Assembly (NCBI RefSeq): GCF_019175385.1
Contig: NC_083340.1
Coordinates: forward strand, 22,456,336 to 22,520,335
Length of the DNA stretch: 64,000 bases
Reading direction: 5' to 3'
Origin: Lycium barbarum
Lineage: Eukaryota; Streptophyta; Magnoliopsida; Solanales; Solanaceae
The stretch's first letter is position 1; each line of letters starts with the position of its first letter. Of this stretch, positions 19,622-30,690 are shown piece by piece. The translations under genes and the position numbers were made by a program. Under the pieces are notes generated by a model. The model was not told the origin of the DNA, did no database searches, and saw only the letters and a program-made list of their open reading frames with translations.

Positions 19622-21136
19622 TCAGCAGAAATGTCCTCCAGTAGTGGATGACGAAGCCCGATCTCTATCAGTCTTGGCTTTCTTTGCTTTCCGGAGGGTA
19701 GCCTGGATGTGAAGATGGGCTGACGTCAAAGTTGCTTCCATAAGAAACCCTTTCTGTGCGAAGGTCAGTGAAGTAACATCGTCTAGAATCTTCTTCATTT
19801 GGTCATCTAACTCAACCAAACAATCATTGGTAAGCTCCAACTCATGCCTCAGACTCTCTATGACGGCCTTATCATGCTCATTTTTCTCTAAATATTTAGC
19901 ATCTCTGTCATCAGCTCTTCTATGAATCAGACGGGCTCAGATCTCGGCTTATGAATCCTTGTCTTGAACACAGCTATAGAGAATAAGCCTAGGATAAAGT
20001 GTGCCTTGCAAGTTGACCCTCCGCCAATCTTTATATTCTACGACACAACACGGATGAAACCTCTCCTCAGCCAAGGTGTTGGACCCCAAATCATGCGACC
20101 CTTCTATTCTCAGAAACAATCCAATGCCCTTGGTGGTCTATCAATGTCGTAGTCTATGCTGAAATCTCTCATACCTACAATATAGGGTACGACTTGGATT
20201 CTCCTAAATTGTTTTAGAACCCGGGCAGGAGCATAAGGGAGAATCCCTTGAATTCCCATGAGCGGCACAAATGGACACTTTCTTCCCTTAACTACAACCT
20301 CGGAGGATACGAAGTCATGGAACATCCATTGGATGCTTTCCTCTTTTAGTCTAGAGAAAGTGAATATCTAACTTTGTCTGTTTTGTTCTCCAAAGTTCGG
20401 GCGGATATCCTCAAGACTATCCCTTATAGTCGGCCTACTTAAGTATTTTTCACCCCTAACCTTGACCATATGTTTGAGAATCCACCATTGCAGGAGCAAA
20501 TTACAACCTTGGAAGTATTTGTAATGATTCCGACAGAGACTCAAGGCTCGGTACAAATCAGCTAGTATGATTGGGGTTATTTCAAAGTATTTGGTTTTTT
20601 CTTTTTGGGTTATGTCGTAAAAGATAGCATGAGTGACCGTAATGACTCGGGTTTAATAGCCATCCAGTCGACATAAGTTTTGAATTCTCCGGGATATTCC
20701 ACAAATCCATCCAGGCTGCCAAACCTTCTGTACAACTCTCTAAAGGGTATGTAGGGCCATGGGCCTAATTGGCGTAATTTAGGGAAAGCATTCTACAAAT
20801 TTGGGAGTAGGTAGGTTTTTCTGGGATCAAAGCATTTTGGTCGGGTTTCTTTCTTCTTTTAAACCTTGAGCCCACGCTAGTTAACACATCCCTAAACTCC
20901 TCCAATGTCGGCGTCATTTCGATGTCGTCCTCGAATCTGAAAACCATCCATTCTCTATCCCAGAATTCGGTAATTACTTCTATCAAGTCCTTACAACCGG
21001 TCATAGTCATGATAGATGTAAAATTCTCTAAATGACATAATATTCCTCTTTTCTCTTCCGGGGACATTTGGCCCCACCAAATCCGAAGCAGCTCAGGTGC
21101 GGTCAGAACCATATCGAAGTTCAAATTGATTGACAT
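19622..21136 (-). pseudogene. Ogre-type ORF1 of copy A (broken)
   Basis: From 21136 the minus strand reads MSINLNFDMVLTAPELL, IWWGQMSPEEKRGIL, a FWDREWMVFRF segment and PTLEEFRDVL. This is the N-terminal style of the ORF upstream of gag in Ogre elements, which resembles the uncharacterised plant domain DUF7745. Fragments follow: FQGCNLLLQWW (about 20500), LMGIQGILPYAPARVLKQFRRIQ (about 20260), and a C-terminal helical part, MELTNDCLVELDDQMKKIL (19840-19622). Stops and frameshifts separate the pieces. The function of ORF1 in the family is unknown. It aligns along its length with copy B at 43301-41798. Confidence 0.75.
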
Positions 21137-21632
21137 CTACAAAACAAAACCCAATGTTAATCCCCCTCCCCCACTAGGCAATGGTTTCATTATGTGATGT
21201 TTTTCGTGTCGTAGACCGTACTTGACACGGGGTAGTCTCTTTATCGGGTTTAGATACGTCTAAAATATCTAAACCACCCAGTCTACTTCTCATTTGGATT
21301 TGTTTTAGCTCTAACCTAGGCTTATGCGAGAGTGATTTTTTTGAATTGACCTTGGACCCGAGCGGACTACTTGGGGTGAACCGTTGTCGGTCGTTGGGTG
21401 ACCGCACACCAACTTAACGTTCCACGTGTTCCAAAGAAAGGGTATTTTGGTTTTTTAGTGAATGATGGACCACGATACCGCGTGTCCCTTTTGAAACCAT
21501 GTTTTTTTCCAGGAGTGGCGGAGTTTTATGATAAGATGCATGCTAATTTAAATTGAGGAAAATAACACATAAAAAAATACTTGTAAAATAAACCTTATTA
21601 TAGTGAAACCCTTATGGTTAGAACCTAGAACC
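21137..21632 (-). other. Leader between PBS and ORF1 of copy A
   Basis: About 500 bp with no gene that I can support. It matches the copy B leader (43302-43839), which has about 45 bp more near 43360. Confidence 0.6.
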
Positions 21633-21650
21633 TCCCCAGCTGAGTCGCCA
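21633..21650 (-). other. Primer binding site of copy A, tRNA-Arg type
   Basis: On the minus strand TGGCGACTCAGCTGGGGA, two bases after the LTR end (GCA at 21655-21653). It resembles the complement of tRNA-Arg, as used by Ogre elements. Element C has nearly the same site at 60333. Confidence 0.8.
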
Positions 21651-24355
21651 TCTGCTAAGGTTCACTTTTGCGCGGGTGCATAAAAGCTACCAAGAGGTTG
21701 TTGGTGCTCTAATTGGATATTTTGTTTTCAGAGTCGTCACCTAATTTATTCAAAAGGAAAATTAGAAAAACCAGGTTTAAAGAGTTTTTTAGATCGAGAA
21801 AAAGTCTTTTTGAACCAGAGTTTGAGATAAGGGTTCTGGTGATCCCCCAGGGAAGGTTTTAAGCACCTTGGTATTAAAGATTCATAGAACACGGTTGACC
21901 TACGAGCTTCACTGTAAGGTTTATTCATTTGTTTATGTGCTAAAGTTTTCCACAAAAAATATAGCATTTTTTATGTTTATCATCTCCCCCTTTTTAAAAA
22001 TAATCGGCAAAAATTCCTCTTATATTATAAGGGTGTTCAACCCACTTCGTTTCCAAACTAGAAAACACCCGAGATCGCTCCCAAGTAGAGTCGCTACTAT
22101 TCTAGTCCTAACAAAATGTGTTTAGCACCTACGGGTTTTATGCTTATATGAAAATATGGGACATATTCCAATTTTGATATATATATATATATATATCCAT
22201 TTTATTAGGTCCATTTAAGTGAAGCCTTATAAGTCCAACCGTGGTCCTCATAACCAGATCCATCCAGCCTTAAACCAGGCCCAAGGTCCATATAATCATC
22301 AGCCAATATACCATGATATACACACCCATGGAGAAATAAAAAACAGCCCAAAAGGGAAAGCTTTCGCCCCCTTTATCCTGATGTCACGCAAGATCCAAGG
22401 GGTTTCGAGGAACCCCAGGCATGGTAGACACCAGGGAAGGTTCAGGCTTAATCTCAAGTGTTGTTTTGTCTCTCCCTTTATGTGCTTAAACTCAAAGTAT
22501 ATAGGAGGAGAAATATATGTTAAATAGTAATAACAAACAGCCCCAACAAGACACACAGATATCAACTAACCCATCAAATAAGTTAACTATTTTATCATCA
22601 ACGTTGTTGTCTTATTGGACTCAAATAGAACCAAACACAATAATCCAACAAACTGCTGCACAGTAAAGACAAGAAAAAACTACTCTACAGTCTCATTTAG
22701 CATAAAACAAGTACCAGAACCAGTGCATTGTGTGTGTGTGCAATAACCACACATAGAAGTCTAGCATACACTCAACAATATTTATGAGAACATTCTCCAG
22801 GTTAGCAACAAAAGAAAGGTGAGATGAACATATATCTAACTAGTAAGCAGACTTAAATCCTACCAATTAACACAACTACTAGATCTTGTAGATCATTCAT
22901 CAAAGCATGAATCAAATGAATTATCATGTAATAGTTTTTAGAATGTCAACTAAATTATGGAAATCCACATCCAAGCTAATCTGTATTTGGGAGAAAAAGG
23001 GATGAAGAGAAATAACACTTCACTTCAACAGATTCAAGCAACTTGTCCTACCTAGATATGGGCTATACAAAAAACATACTTAGTTATCCCTTTAGTAAAC
23101 AAATGAGGCACAACAACATAAGTTCAAACAGGTGTTTCATAAGGATAAGTGTGAATCAGTTTTTAGGCAAAACAATAGAACAACTGGCAAGGTTTACCCT
23201 ATCAAATTAAGTTAGTTTTTTTTATTATTTATTATTATTAGCACAACACAGGCCACACACATATATATATTCAAAGACCAAATAGTGACAAAATGACTCA
23301 CAATGCTCAGGTTTGAAACACATAAAATGATTTTAGTTCAACATCTAGTTAAAGCGGAGATTTCACACCACAAAAAAATAAAAGGAAGCAATCAGTGCCC
23401 TAGACAAGAGCAAGGATCCAGACAAGTCATTACTTCAGTCACTTAGGTTGTTTAAACTCCTTTTACAGTTATTTCTTTTCAATTAGAACACCAACATAGT
23501 TCATAAGCTAAGACAAACTCCTAACAGGGCTTTATAAGTGGATTTAGCAAGCCATGGATTAAAACTGGGATTATAATCAAGTTTGACTACTAACCTGCTT
23601 GATCATATAACTACAACCAAACATTAATATCAGTACACCATTTTACTATTTTTATCCTATTTTTACAGAATCACACAAATAGGATGAAAGCCTTAGTTAA
23701 GCTGAACAAAATGTTTTTTTCCAGAAATCCACATCAACTAAAGACTAAACACAAGGTAAATGTTATCTTGTCTAGATTGATTGACTATTGTTTTAAAACA
23801 AGTTTAAGCATGTCAACTTTAAAATCATCACAAATTAACCAGCAAGATTCATAAAAAGCTCAAGTCATATGAGACAAGCACTAACCAGGATCAAGTCATA
23901 CACGAAAGGTTTAAAGCTGGCAGTATAACAACAATAATTTAGACCCAATAAAAACAATCCTTGATTACTATAAATCAAAACATCAACATAGAAACATTAT
24001 TTAAATAACATAGCCAGCAAATAAGTTAACAAACATCACTGACTAGACAAAATTATTATTTAACTAATTACTTCATTTAAACTAGACAAAATCGACTTGG
24101 TAAACGTAATTAACTACATTAAGCTTAAATTGATACTAAACTAACAAAGCATAACTAAAAATGTAATAAAATAAAAGAGATTGGAAGTTTAAGCCTAGAA
24201 GAGATTTAGATTTGGAAGAACCTTTGCTCCTCAAAAAATCTAAGGAAAATCCAACTAAGCGTCCAATTCAAATGTCGGTCACTCGTTAAAAAAACCTAAT
24301 ATCGAGTTTTTTATACTAATCTTGCTTTTTTTTCTCAAATGTCATTTGGGGTCCA

Positions 24356-24363
24356 TTTATATA
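24356..24363 (-). promoter_or_regulatory. Likely promoter TATA box of the Ogre-like LTR
   Basis: TATATAAA on the minus strand, conserved with the same flanks at 47764-47771 in the B 5' LTR. Confidence 0.5.
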
Positions 24364-24941
24364 GAAACCCCCCAAATCTTTCAAACCCTACCCGCATCGA
24401 TGTGGGACAAGTCATTTTTTGGACTTGTTTCCTCACAACCATCATCCTGTGGCGTAAATCGAGTGTAAAAAATAAATAAAGGGTCAGACCCTTCCCAACC
24501 TCTACAGATCCTCGTGGTCACCATTGAACCAATCAAGTTTGGGGATTCAAATTCGCAAAACAACAAAGGTAATTAGAGAAAATCAATCATGGACCGTTGT
24601 AAAGCAAGAAAAATGAAAGAGAAAGTATTGACTTTACCTTGTTTAGGGCGTCCCTTGGAGGAAAGAAGGAGAAGCCATTAATGATTTCCTTCTTTGCTCC
24701 TACACACTCTGTAAAACAGCAAAAACAGGTCTGTATGTTGCCATTTTTAGGCCGTGACGAGGAGAGAGACGGGGTGGGATGGGGCGGCTAGGGTTGGGAA
24801 AAAGGGAAAAGGGGGGAAAGGGTCGTTTGGCTGAGGAAACAAAATAGACAAGGGGCCCTTGCCCCTCTTTAATTGTCTATTGGGTTGGGTCTGGCCCTTG
24901 TTGGGCTGGACTCGGTCCCTCTTTTTTTAAAAAAAAAAAAA

Positions 24942-24967
24942 GGGGGGGGGGGGGGGGGGGGGGGGGG
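24942..24967. repeat. Poly-G run (26 G) in the shared LTR
   Basis: One of several long G or C runs: 25411-25430 (20 G), 26473-26492 (20 G) and 55929-55946 (18 C). The matching B LTR positions (about 48358 and 50004) have a short A run or only GGGGGG. Lengths in an assembly are unreliable here. Confidence 0.8.
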
Positions 24968-26430
24968 CTGCCCAATTGTTTTATGCATATATATATATAC
25001 AAATATATACACATATATCAATGCGACAAGAAATAAAAGAACGAATTAATGGGTACGTGAAAAAAAACAATTAAAGAAATTGATTTGCTATTAAATTGAT
25101 ATTAAACAGCCAATTAACTTGAAAACATGACTGACTTTCCACAAAAAATACAGGGATGGCCTTAATTGAATTAAATCATGGACTTGCTATTTTCAATTGT
25201 GGCCCCATTTGGCTAATCTAATTGATTATTTCAATTGTAACCGTAATTAAACACATAATAGTCAATTAACAAATATAATCATAATTAATTTATCTAAATT
25301 AATTACAATTAATTTGAGAATTGTCCACATAAATTGATTATGCAGAGAATTAAAATTTTGGGGTAAAGTGATTATTCATTTAAATTACTCAATTTCCTTG
25401 AACTAAAATTGGGGGGGGGGGGGGGGGGGGTAAATATTTGCTAATTAAAATTCTGATATTTGCATAATTAAATAAATAGTTACTCCACACTATTTTTAGC
25501 AAAATGCCTTATTAGTTATTGTGAAATAATTTCCATGATTTATTATAGAAATTATTTTACCAAACACTAAAGGTAAAACATTATATGCATAGTCTATAAA
25601 ATCATTTTGATTTTTATATAAAACAAATATTTATCACCCCATTTAATATTCAGGCATTTTTAACAATTAAAATAAATTATGGGAGGTCAAAAATTAGGTG
25701 TCAACAACTGCCCCTTCGTTGTTCGGGGAAGGCAGGACCATCCCTAAGCAACGAAATTTGACCAACCCTAATTTTTTACTGACCCAAGTCATATTGCCCC
25801 TCATTTTATGCAATTTTTTTTAAACTATATGGTCGAACCCTGGCTTCTGGGTTTCCTACATATCTCAGGTTTCATGAGAATTCAAGTCATTTGTAGTTCG
25901 ACATGATTACTACTTCTAAATGCAAATTAAAGCGGATTCTCAGATATTTCGACCGTTAAGCTGGGAAATCTGGTGTGATTGGTGAGAGTGTGACTGGCTT
26001 TCTAGCATTGAGTCTGCCTATATATCCCTGTTTTTCGAAATCAAGTCACTTGTAGTTCGACTCAATCTGAGGAAAAGGGTATCCCTTATGTGGGAATACC
26101 TTTATGTGTTCCGGTGTGTGTCTGATCGGTCACGGAGTAAAAACAAACAAAGCACATAAGCAATAAACAATCTTGTGTGGCTGAGTATAGTGAGGGGTTA
26201 TCTTCCAAGTCTTGGCCGGAGAGCTCGACTCTCATAGGCACCTTATCTCAACCGGCTGCATAAGAGAAAGTTCCACGTTTACTCCTCAATCCGTCTGGAT
26301 TTGATTTGATCAAATTGCTCTGACTGGAGGCTACAAATCTACTTCCATCTGCTGAGTAATGTTGATTTTTTGAATGACGATACTACAGTCTCATGACCAG
26401 ATTTATATCGTCTTGTCTTTTGAGCGAATA

Positions 26431-26520
26431 CTGCGGTCTCCTGACCGATTTTCCATCGCTTTGTCTTTTTTAGGGGGGGGGGGGGGGGGGGGTGGGGGAA
26501 TATTGCGGTCTCATGACCGG
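26431..26520 (-). repeat. CGGTC/GACCG hairpin units
   Basis: Perfect 5-bp stems CGGTC-TCCT-GACCG (26434-26447) and CGGTC-TCAT-GACCG (26506-26519), both followed by a TTTTnCAT..CTTTG stretch. A third, weaker unit (CAGTC-TCAT-GACCA) lies at about 26386. A poly-G run separates the last two. Confidence 0.6.
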
Positions 26521-26559
26521 TTTTACATTGCTTTGCTATCTTGTTGTATCCCGTAGCTT

Positions 26560-27110
26560 ATATGCATGGCCTTCTCGACAACTGCAATGAAATGCTCCCT
26601 TGGCATGTCTGTATGAACAGCCTTCTTGGTGATTGAAATAAATGGCCCTCTTGGCAATTAAAATAAATGGCCTTCTTGGCCTGTTCGTATGAATAGACCT
26701 CTTGGCATGTTTGTATGAATGGCCCTCTCGACATGTTTGTATAAATGACCCTATCGGCAACAGGAAAATAAACGTGTAATGGCCCTCTTGGCAGTTTGTA
26801 TGAATGGCCCTCTCGGCATATTTGTATGAATGGCCCTCTCGGCACATTTGTATGAATGGCCCTCTCGGCAGCAGAAAAATAAACGTGCAATGGCCCTCAT
26901 GGCAGCTTGTATACATGGACCTCTTGGCATGTTTGTATGAATGGACCTCTTGGCAGCAGGAAAATAAACATGCAATGGCCCTTTTGGCAGTTTGTATGAA
27001 TGGCCGCCCTCTTGGCAGCAGAAAAATAAACGTGCAATGGACCTCTCAATAACAAAAAATAGATATGCAATGGCCCTCTTGGTAAATAAGAAGAAGTGAT
27101 GCGAATGACA
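26560..27110 (-). repeat. GGCCCTCTYGGCA minisatellite, about 19 units
   Basis: Units of 24-37 bp start ATGGCCCTCTTGGCA or ATGGCCCTCTCGGCA and continue TGTTTGTATGA or GCAGGAAAATAAACGTGCA. Each unit core is a tiny inverted repeat, GGCC...GGC. Confidence 0.85.
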
Positions 27111-27928
27111 GATATGGCCCCTTCGGCTAAATCGTTTTTCTTTCGTCCTTTGTTCCGGTTGTGACCCTCTTAGTCGGATGTGCGGTATTGTTTTACTATG
27201 ACCCTTCTGGCCAACATCTACCATTGTAGCAATTTCCAAGCATTCTGTAACAATTGTGGCTTAATATTTTGCCCTTTTGAAATTCAAAGTCTCTCATAGC
27301 CCCTATGGCTGGACCGAAGCTCAGCCATAGTTGGTTTTGGTCGTTGAAGCTTCGCCGTAGTGACAAAGCTTTCATAGTCCGATTGCCCTTTTGGCATTCA
27401 AAAACTTATAGCCCCCGTGGCTAGATGTTTTGCACTTATGGCCTTTGATCCTTTATAGCCCCCATGGCTAGATACTTGACCCTAATGGTATTCTGATTTT
27501 TCTCAGCCTTTGTGGCTTTTGTCCTTGGTGGTAGCTAAAATCTTTCACAGGCGTTGTATACTCCGAAAGTCGGATCTCAACAATGGTCTGTACCTTCTTT
27601 AGCGAAATGTTTCCTGTATATAAAGCAAGGTTAGAAAAAGGATCGTCTTTCGATGTCCTGGGGACCTGCATTAGAAATGGGTTAGTTTTTTCTATTTTAA
27701 GTTGATCCGTGTTGTCGGCGCTATCGCATCTTTGGCTTCCCCCTATACCCTTTTAGCTCCGGTACTCGAAAGATAAACATATTTTTATTATGCGGAGAAA
27801 TTATATTTTGTAATGCTACTACAAATATATCTATTTTGAAAAAATGAAAGCATTTTAACTGTCATGACATGCATTTTGAATAAGGGAGTCCTCTTCTTCC
27901 GTGACTGGGGTTTTAGTTTTCTTACGCG

Positions 27929-28111
27929 GAATTTTTGAGACCTTTTCTCAAAAATTCTGCCCCAGTTTAAATCTCGATCCATCAATTCTTATGCTAAATC
28001 TTCCGGGAAATTTTGAGGTCTTCTCAAAATTTCTGCCCTAGTTTAGAGTTCTGGGTTAGGTGAATATCCTGTAGTGGCTTGTCGGCGCGAATTTTTGAGA
28101 TCCTCTCAAAA
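27929..28111 (-). other. Three tandem TTTTGAG/CTCAAAA hairpins
   Basis: Stem 1: GAATTTTTGAGA (27929-27940) with TCTCAAAAATTC (27946-27957), 12 bp. Stem 2: GAAATTTTGAG (28007-28017) with CTCAAAATTTC (28023-28033), 11 bp. Stem 3: TTTTGAGA (28093-28100) with TCTCAAAA (28104-28111), 8 bp. Each is followed by a pyrimidine-rich TCTGCCCCAGTTT-like segment. Stem lengths and bases differ while pairing is kept. Confidence 0.75.
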
Positions 28112-28492
28112 CTCTTCCCCAGTTGGGCATGTACCAGTTTCTGCTTCTTTGTGAAGTCCTATCACCGAGGCTCCATAGGGGTTTTTCTTTTGATGCGACC
28201 GAGCTCAAAGAGCGCCTACGTATCCTGACGCAGCAGGAATTCAGGTCGAACATAGTTCAGAAACAAAATAATGGACTTTTGGCTTACTAATAAGGTGACC
28301 GGGTCCCAAATGGAATGCCTATGTATCCCACCGTGGGGAAATCAGGTCACTGCGTAGTTCATATTACAAAAGGTATTTTGTTTAGCCTATCAATTATAAA
28401 ATGATTACAAGCAAAAGGAAATAACTAATACAAGAAAAATAGAATAACGATTACAAGCAGAGAGTACTATTACAAACTGAAAAGCTCCTTCT

Positions 28493-28856
28493 TCATGCAT
28501 AGTAGCGCTTGATTGCATCTGAGTTGATCAGTTTTGGCCACTCTTGACCGTCCATTTCTGCCAGTACTACCACTCCTCCAGAGAGCACTTTGCGGACCAC
28601 GTAAGGCCTTTGCCAGTTGGGAGCAAACTTCCCCTTATATTCCTCTTGATGTGAAAAAAATCCTTTTGAGCACCAGTTGCCCGATTTGGAAAACCTAGTT
28701 CTGGCTCGTTTGTTGAAAGCTCTTGCCATCCTTTGTTGGTATAATTGACCATGACAGACAACAACCATCCTTTTCTCGTCAATCAAAGCCAATTGCTCAT
28801 ATTGAGCTCGGACCCATTCAGCATTTTTTAATTCTGCTTCCTCAACGATTCTCAGA
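28493..28856 (-). pseudogene. Integrase C-terminal part, Ogre-like copy B
   Basis: Minus strand from 28856: LRIVEEAELKNA, then ALIDEKRMVVVCHGQLYQQRMARAFNK, FAPNWQRPYVVRKVLSGG and DAIKRYYA to the stop at 28493. This is the typical end of Tat/Ogre pol. It was joined to 32117-32819 before the 3.26-kb solo LTR landed between EIPF and LRIVEE. A frame slip in RTRFSKSGNWC shows further decay. Confidence 0.85.
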
Positions 28857-29149
28857 CGTAACGACCAGTTTGGTCATTAGCATGATTTTTCCCTTATTGT
28901 CTATTTTTTAGCCTCGTTAGTGTTTATTTTGACTTGTGAGAAAATCTTGACCTTGAGTGAGAACCTTTGACCGAGAGTTGAATTGGTCGACGAGAACCTA
29001 TTTGGGAAATTCGAGACCTCGGGTGAGTTCGTAGTGTGTTTTTATATATATCTGCATGTTTTGTTTGTGTAAGTTGGGTTTCATACGATAGTCGAGTATC
29101 GGGATGGAATTGGCGAAACCAGAAAACTAGTTTCTGGTGTTTGATCGGC

Positions 29150-29310
29150 TGGTGTCCGCTGAAGCGGCACCAGTACCGCTGCAATGGCATTAATGGGGCG
29201 GTGATGGTACCGCTGAGGCGGTGAAGTGCATTTTTTGGCTAGACCGCCATAGCTGTCTGGACACCGCTGGGGCAGCGCGATGGCCGCTGCAGCGGTATCA
29301 CTGCACTAGA
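29150..29310 (+). repeat. CCGCTGnnGCGG palindrome block in the solo LTR
   Basis: Repeated CCGCTGAAGCGG, ACCGCTGAGGCGGT, CCGCTGCAGCGG and one-sided variants within 160 bp of otherwise AT-rich LTR. The sister LTR has a diverged, still GC-rich block at 52690-52830 with GCTGG/CCGAGC-type repeats. Confidence 0.7.
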
Positions 29311-30544
29311 ATACATTTATATTTGGTAAAACCCTTAGACATTTTCCATAACTTCTAAACTCATTGTAAGCACTCTAAGAGGCAACTTGAAGGTCTAGAG
29401 AGCCATTGTCTTCCTAGGGTAAGTGCTCTAACCTTATATCTATCCATTATGATCATCTAAACATGATTTCAACCTTGTAATGACTAGAATTAAGAAGGGT
29501 TTATGGGGTTTTTCATGAAAGAGATCTAAAAATGAATTGGCTTCCTAGATTGTAAATAAATGATGTTAATGTTGCTATTTATGCTAGATAATGATATATC
29601 TAGGCTTGTTAACCAATAATCTTCTATGCTAGAGTTAAATTTCATGAATTAAAGTTAGGGTTCTTAGACCCAAATTTGGGGGTTTTCATATTAATGATGA
29701 TTTTGAGAATTAATTGAGTGTTCCTATTATTAAAGTAATGGGTTTTGACATTTTAGTATTGAATTTGATATTTTGGTCATAAATTTTCCGTTTTGCCCTT
29801 GAGACCCCTTTTTCCTAAATTAAGGGTTGGAATTTGACCCGAATAGAAAGTAGCCAATATGGGTATCATTATTCATGGTTTCTTACATAGAATTCATATA
29901 TGCTAGAGTTTGACTATTTGGATACACTTCGAAGGCCAGGCAAGATGTGGGTTCGTGGCGCCTGTTCGACTGCCAGGTAGGTTATGGCTTCTATTTCGGT
30001 AAACTCCGATTAGTTTCATATTTCGTATATTAGAAGGAACGGGAGAATGTATGTGTAGGAATTAGAGATTCGGGATGAAACCTTAGGATGGTATTGTTGT
30101 GTGATTTGTGTGTTTGAGCGTGTGGCCGGTGGACTCCTTAAGTTGTTTGATGTGGTGTTTCTTGAATATCGGTGGATTTATGTGACTTAGAAGTAGTGGA
30201 TTAAACTTATTTTGTGCCTAATGATGAAAATTTCTCGTAATATGTGATTACTTGTGTTATGTCATTAATAGTGAATCTAGTGGATAAATGGGAGGATAAA
30301 ATGTACCAACGTCTGTGATTGAATTCTAAATGCGTTGTGACGAAGGATTTTGAGTGTAGAGTGAGATTGGTGTTCTAAGCTAATAGGCTGATTTAAGGAA
30401 GTGGTAATAATGTATATCGACTGATTGACCTGTTGTGTGTTAGGACTAGCCACCCCGTTATGTTATGCTTGACAGTTCTATTGTGTTAGCTTGATGCCAT
30501 GAATTATTAATAGAGATTAGACCTTGATATTCATCTTGATTCGA

Positions 30545-30690
30545 ATATATTGTAGGCGTACCCACTGTTGGTAATGTGATATTGATATATTGTTGGCATA
30601 CCCACTGTTGGTATTGTGATATTGATACATTGTTGGCATACCCACTGTTGGTATTGTGATATTGATATATTGTTGGCGTAACCCATTGTT
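30545..30690 (+). repeat. Minisatellite in the solo LTR
   Basis: Four units of about 44 bp based on GATATTGTTGGCATACCC and ACTGTTGGTA. The sister copy has the same array at 54050-54200. Overlapping minus-strand open frames are repeat artefacts. Confidence 0.8.

Larger units (their letters stand above)
21653..25706 (-). repeat. Shared Ogre-like LTR (3' LTR of B and 5' LTR of A)
   Basis: 4,054 bp, TGTTGACACC (minus, from 25706) to TTAGCA. Its upstream side carries the PPT and integrase tail of copy B; its downstream side carries the PBS and ORF1 of copy A. Compared with 43860-50284 it lacks about 1.09 kb (junction near 22290), a 59-bp stretch near 24236, the foldback MITE, the long AT tract and the 358-bp duplication. 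It has long G runs (24942-24967, 25411-25430) where B has short or no runs. Confidence 0.88.
25707..28492 (-). other. Hairpin-rich 3' UTR of the Ogre-like copy B
   Basis: 2.8 kb between the integrase C-terminus and the LTR, with no supported gene. It ends at the LTR with a purine-rich CGAAGGGGCAG (minus), the likely PPT. It is built from repeated short inverted repeats: four CCTACGTATCC modules (25855-25900, 26016-26060, 28214-28258, 28316-28360), three CAGTC/CGGTC units (about 26385-26520), a 19-unit GGCC-CTCTT-GGC minisatellite (26560-27110), AGCC-ccat-GGCT units (27290-27480) and three TTTTGAG/CTCAAAA hairpins (27929-28111). Open frames on the minus strand at 26536-27239 are read-through of the minisatellite. 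Confidence 0.75.

Noticed and set aside
26536..27239. Three overlapping minus-strand open frames of 110-162 codons
   Set aside because: They read through the GGCCCTCTYGGCA minisatellite, so the repeated CREGH/RGPFIQ peptides are a product of the unit in several frames and not a protein.
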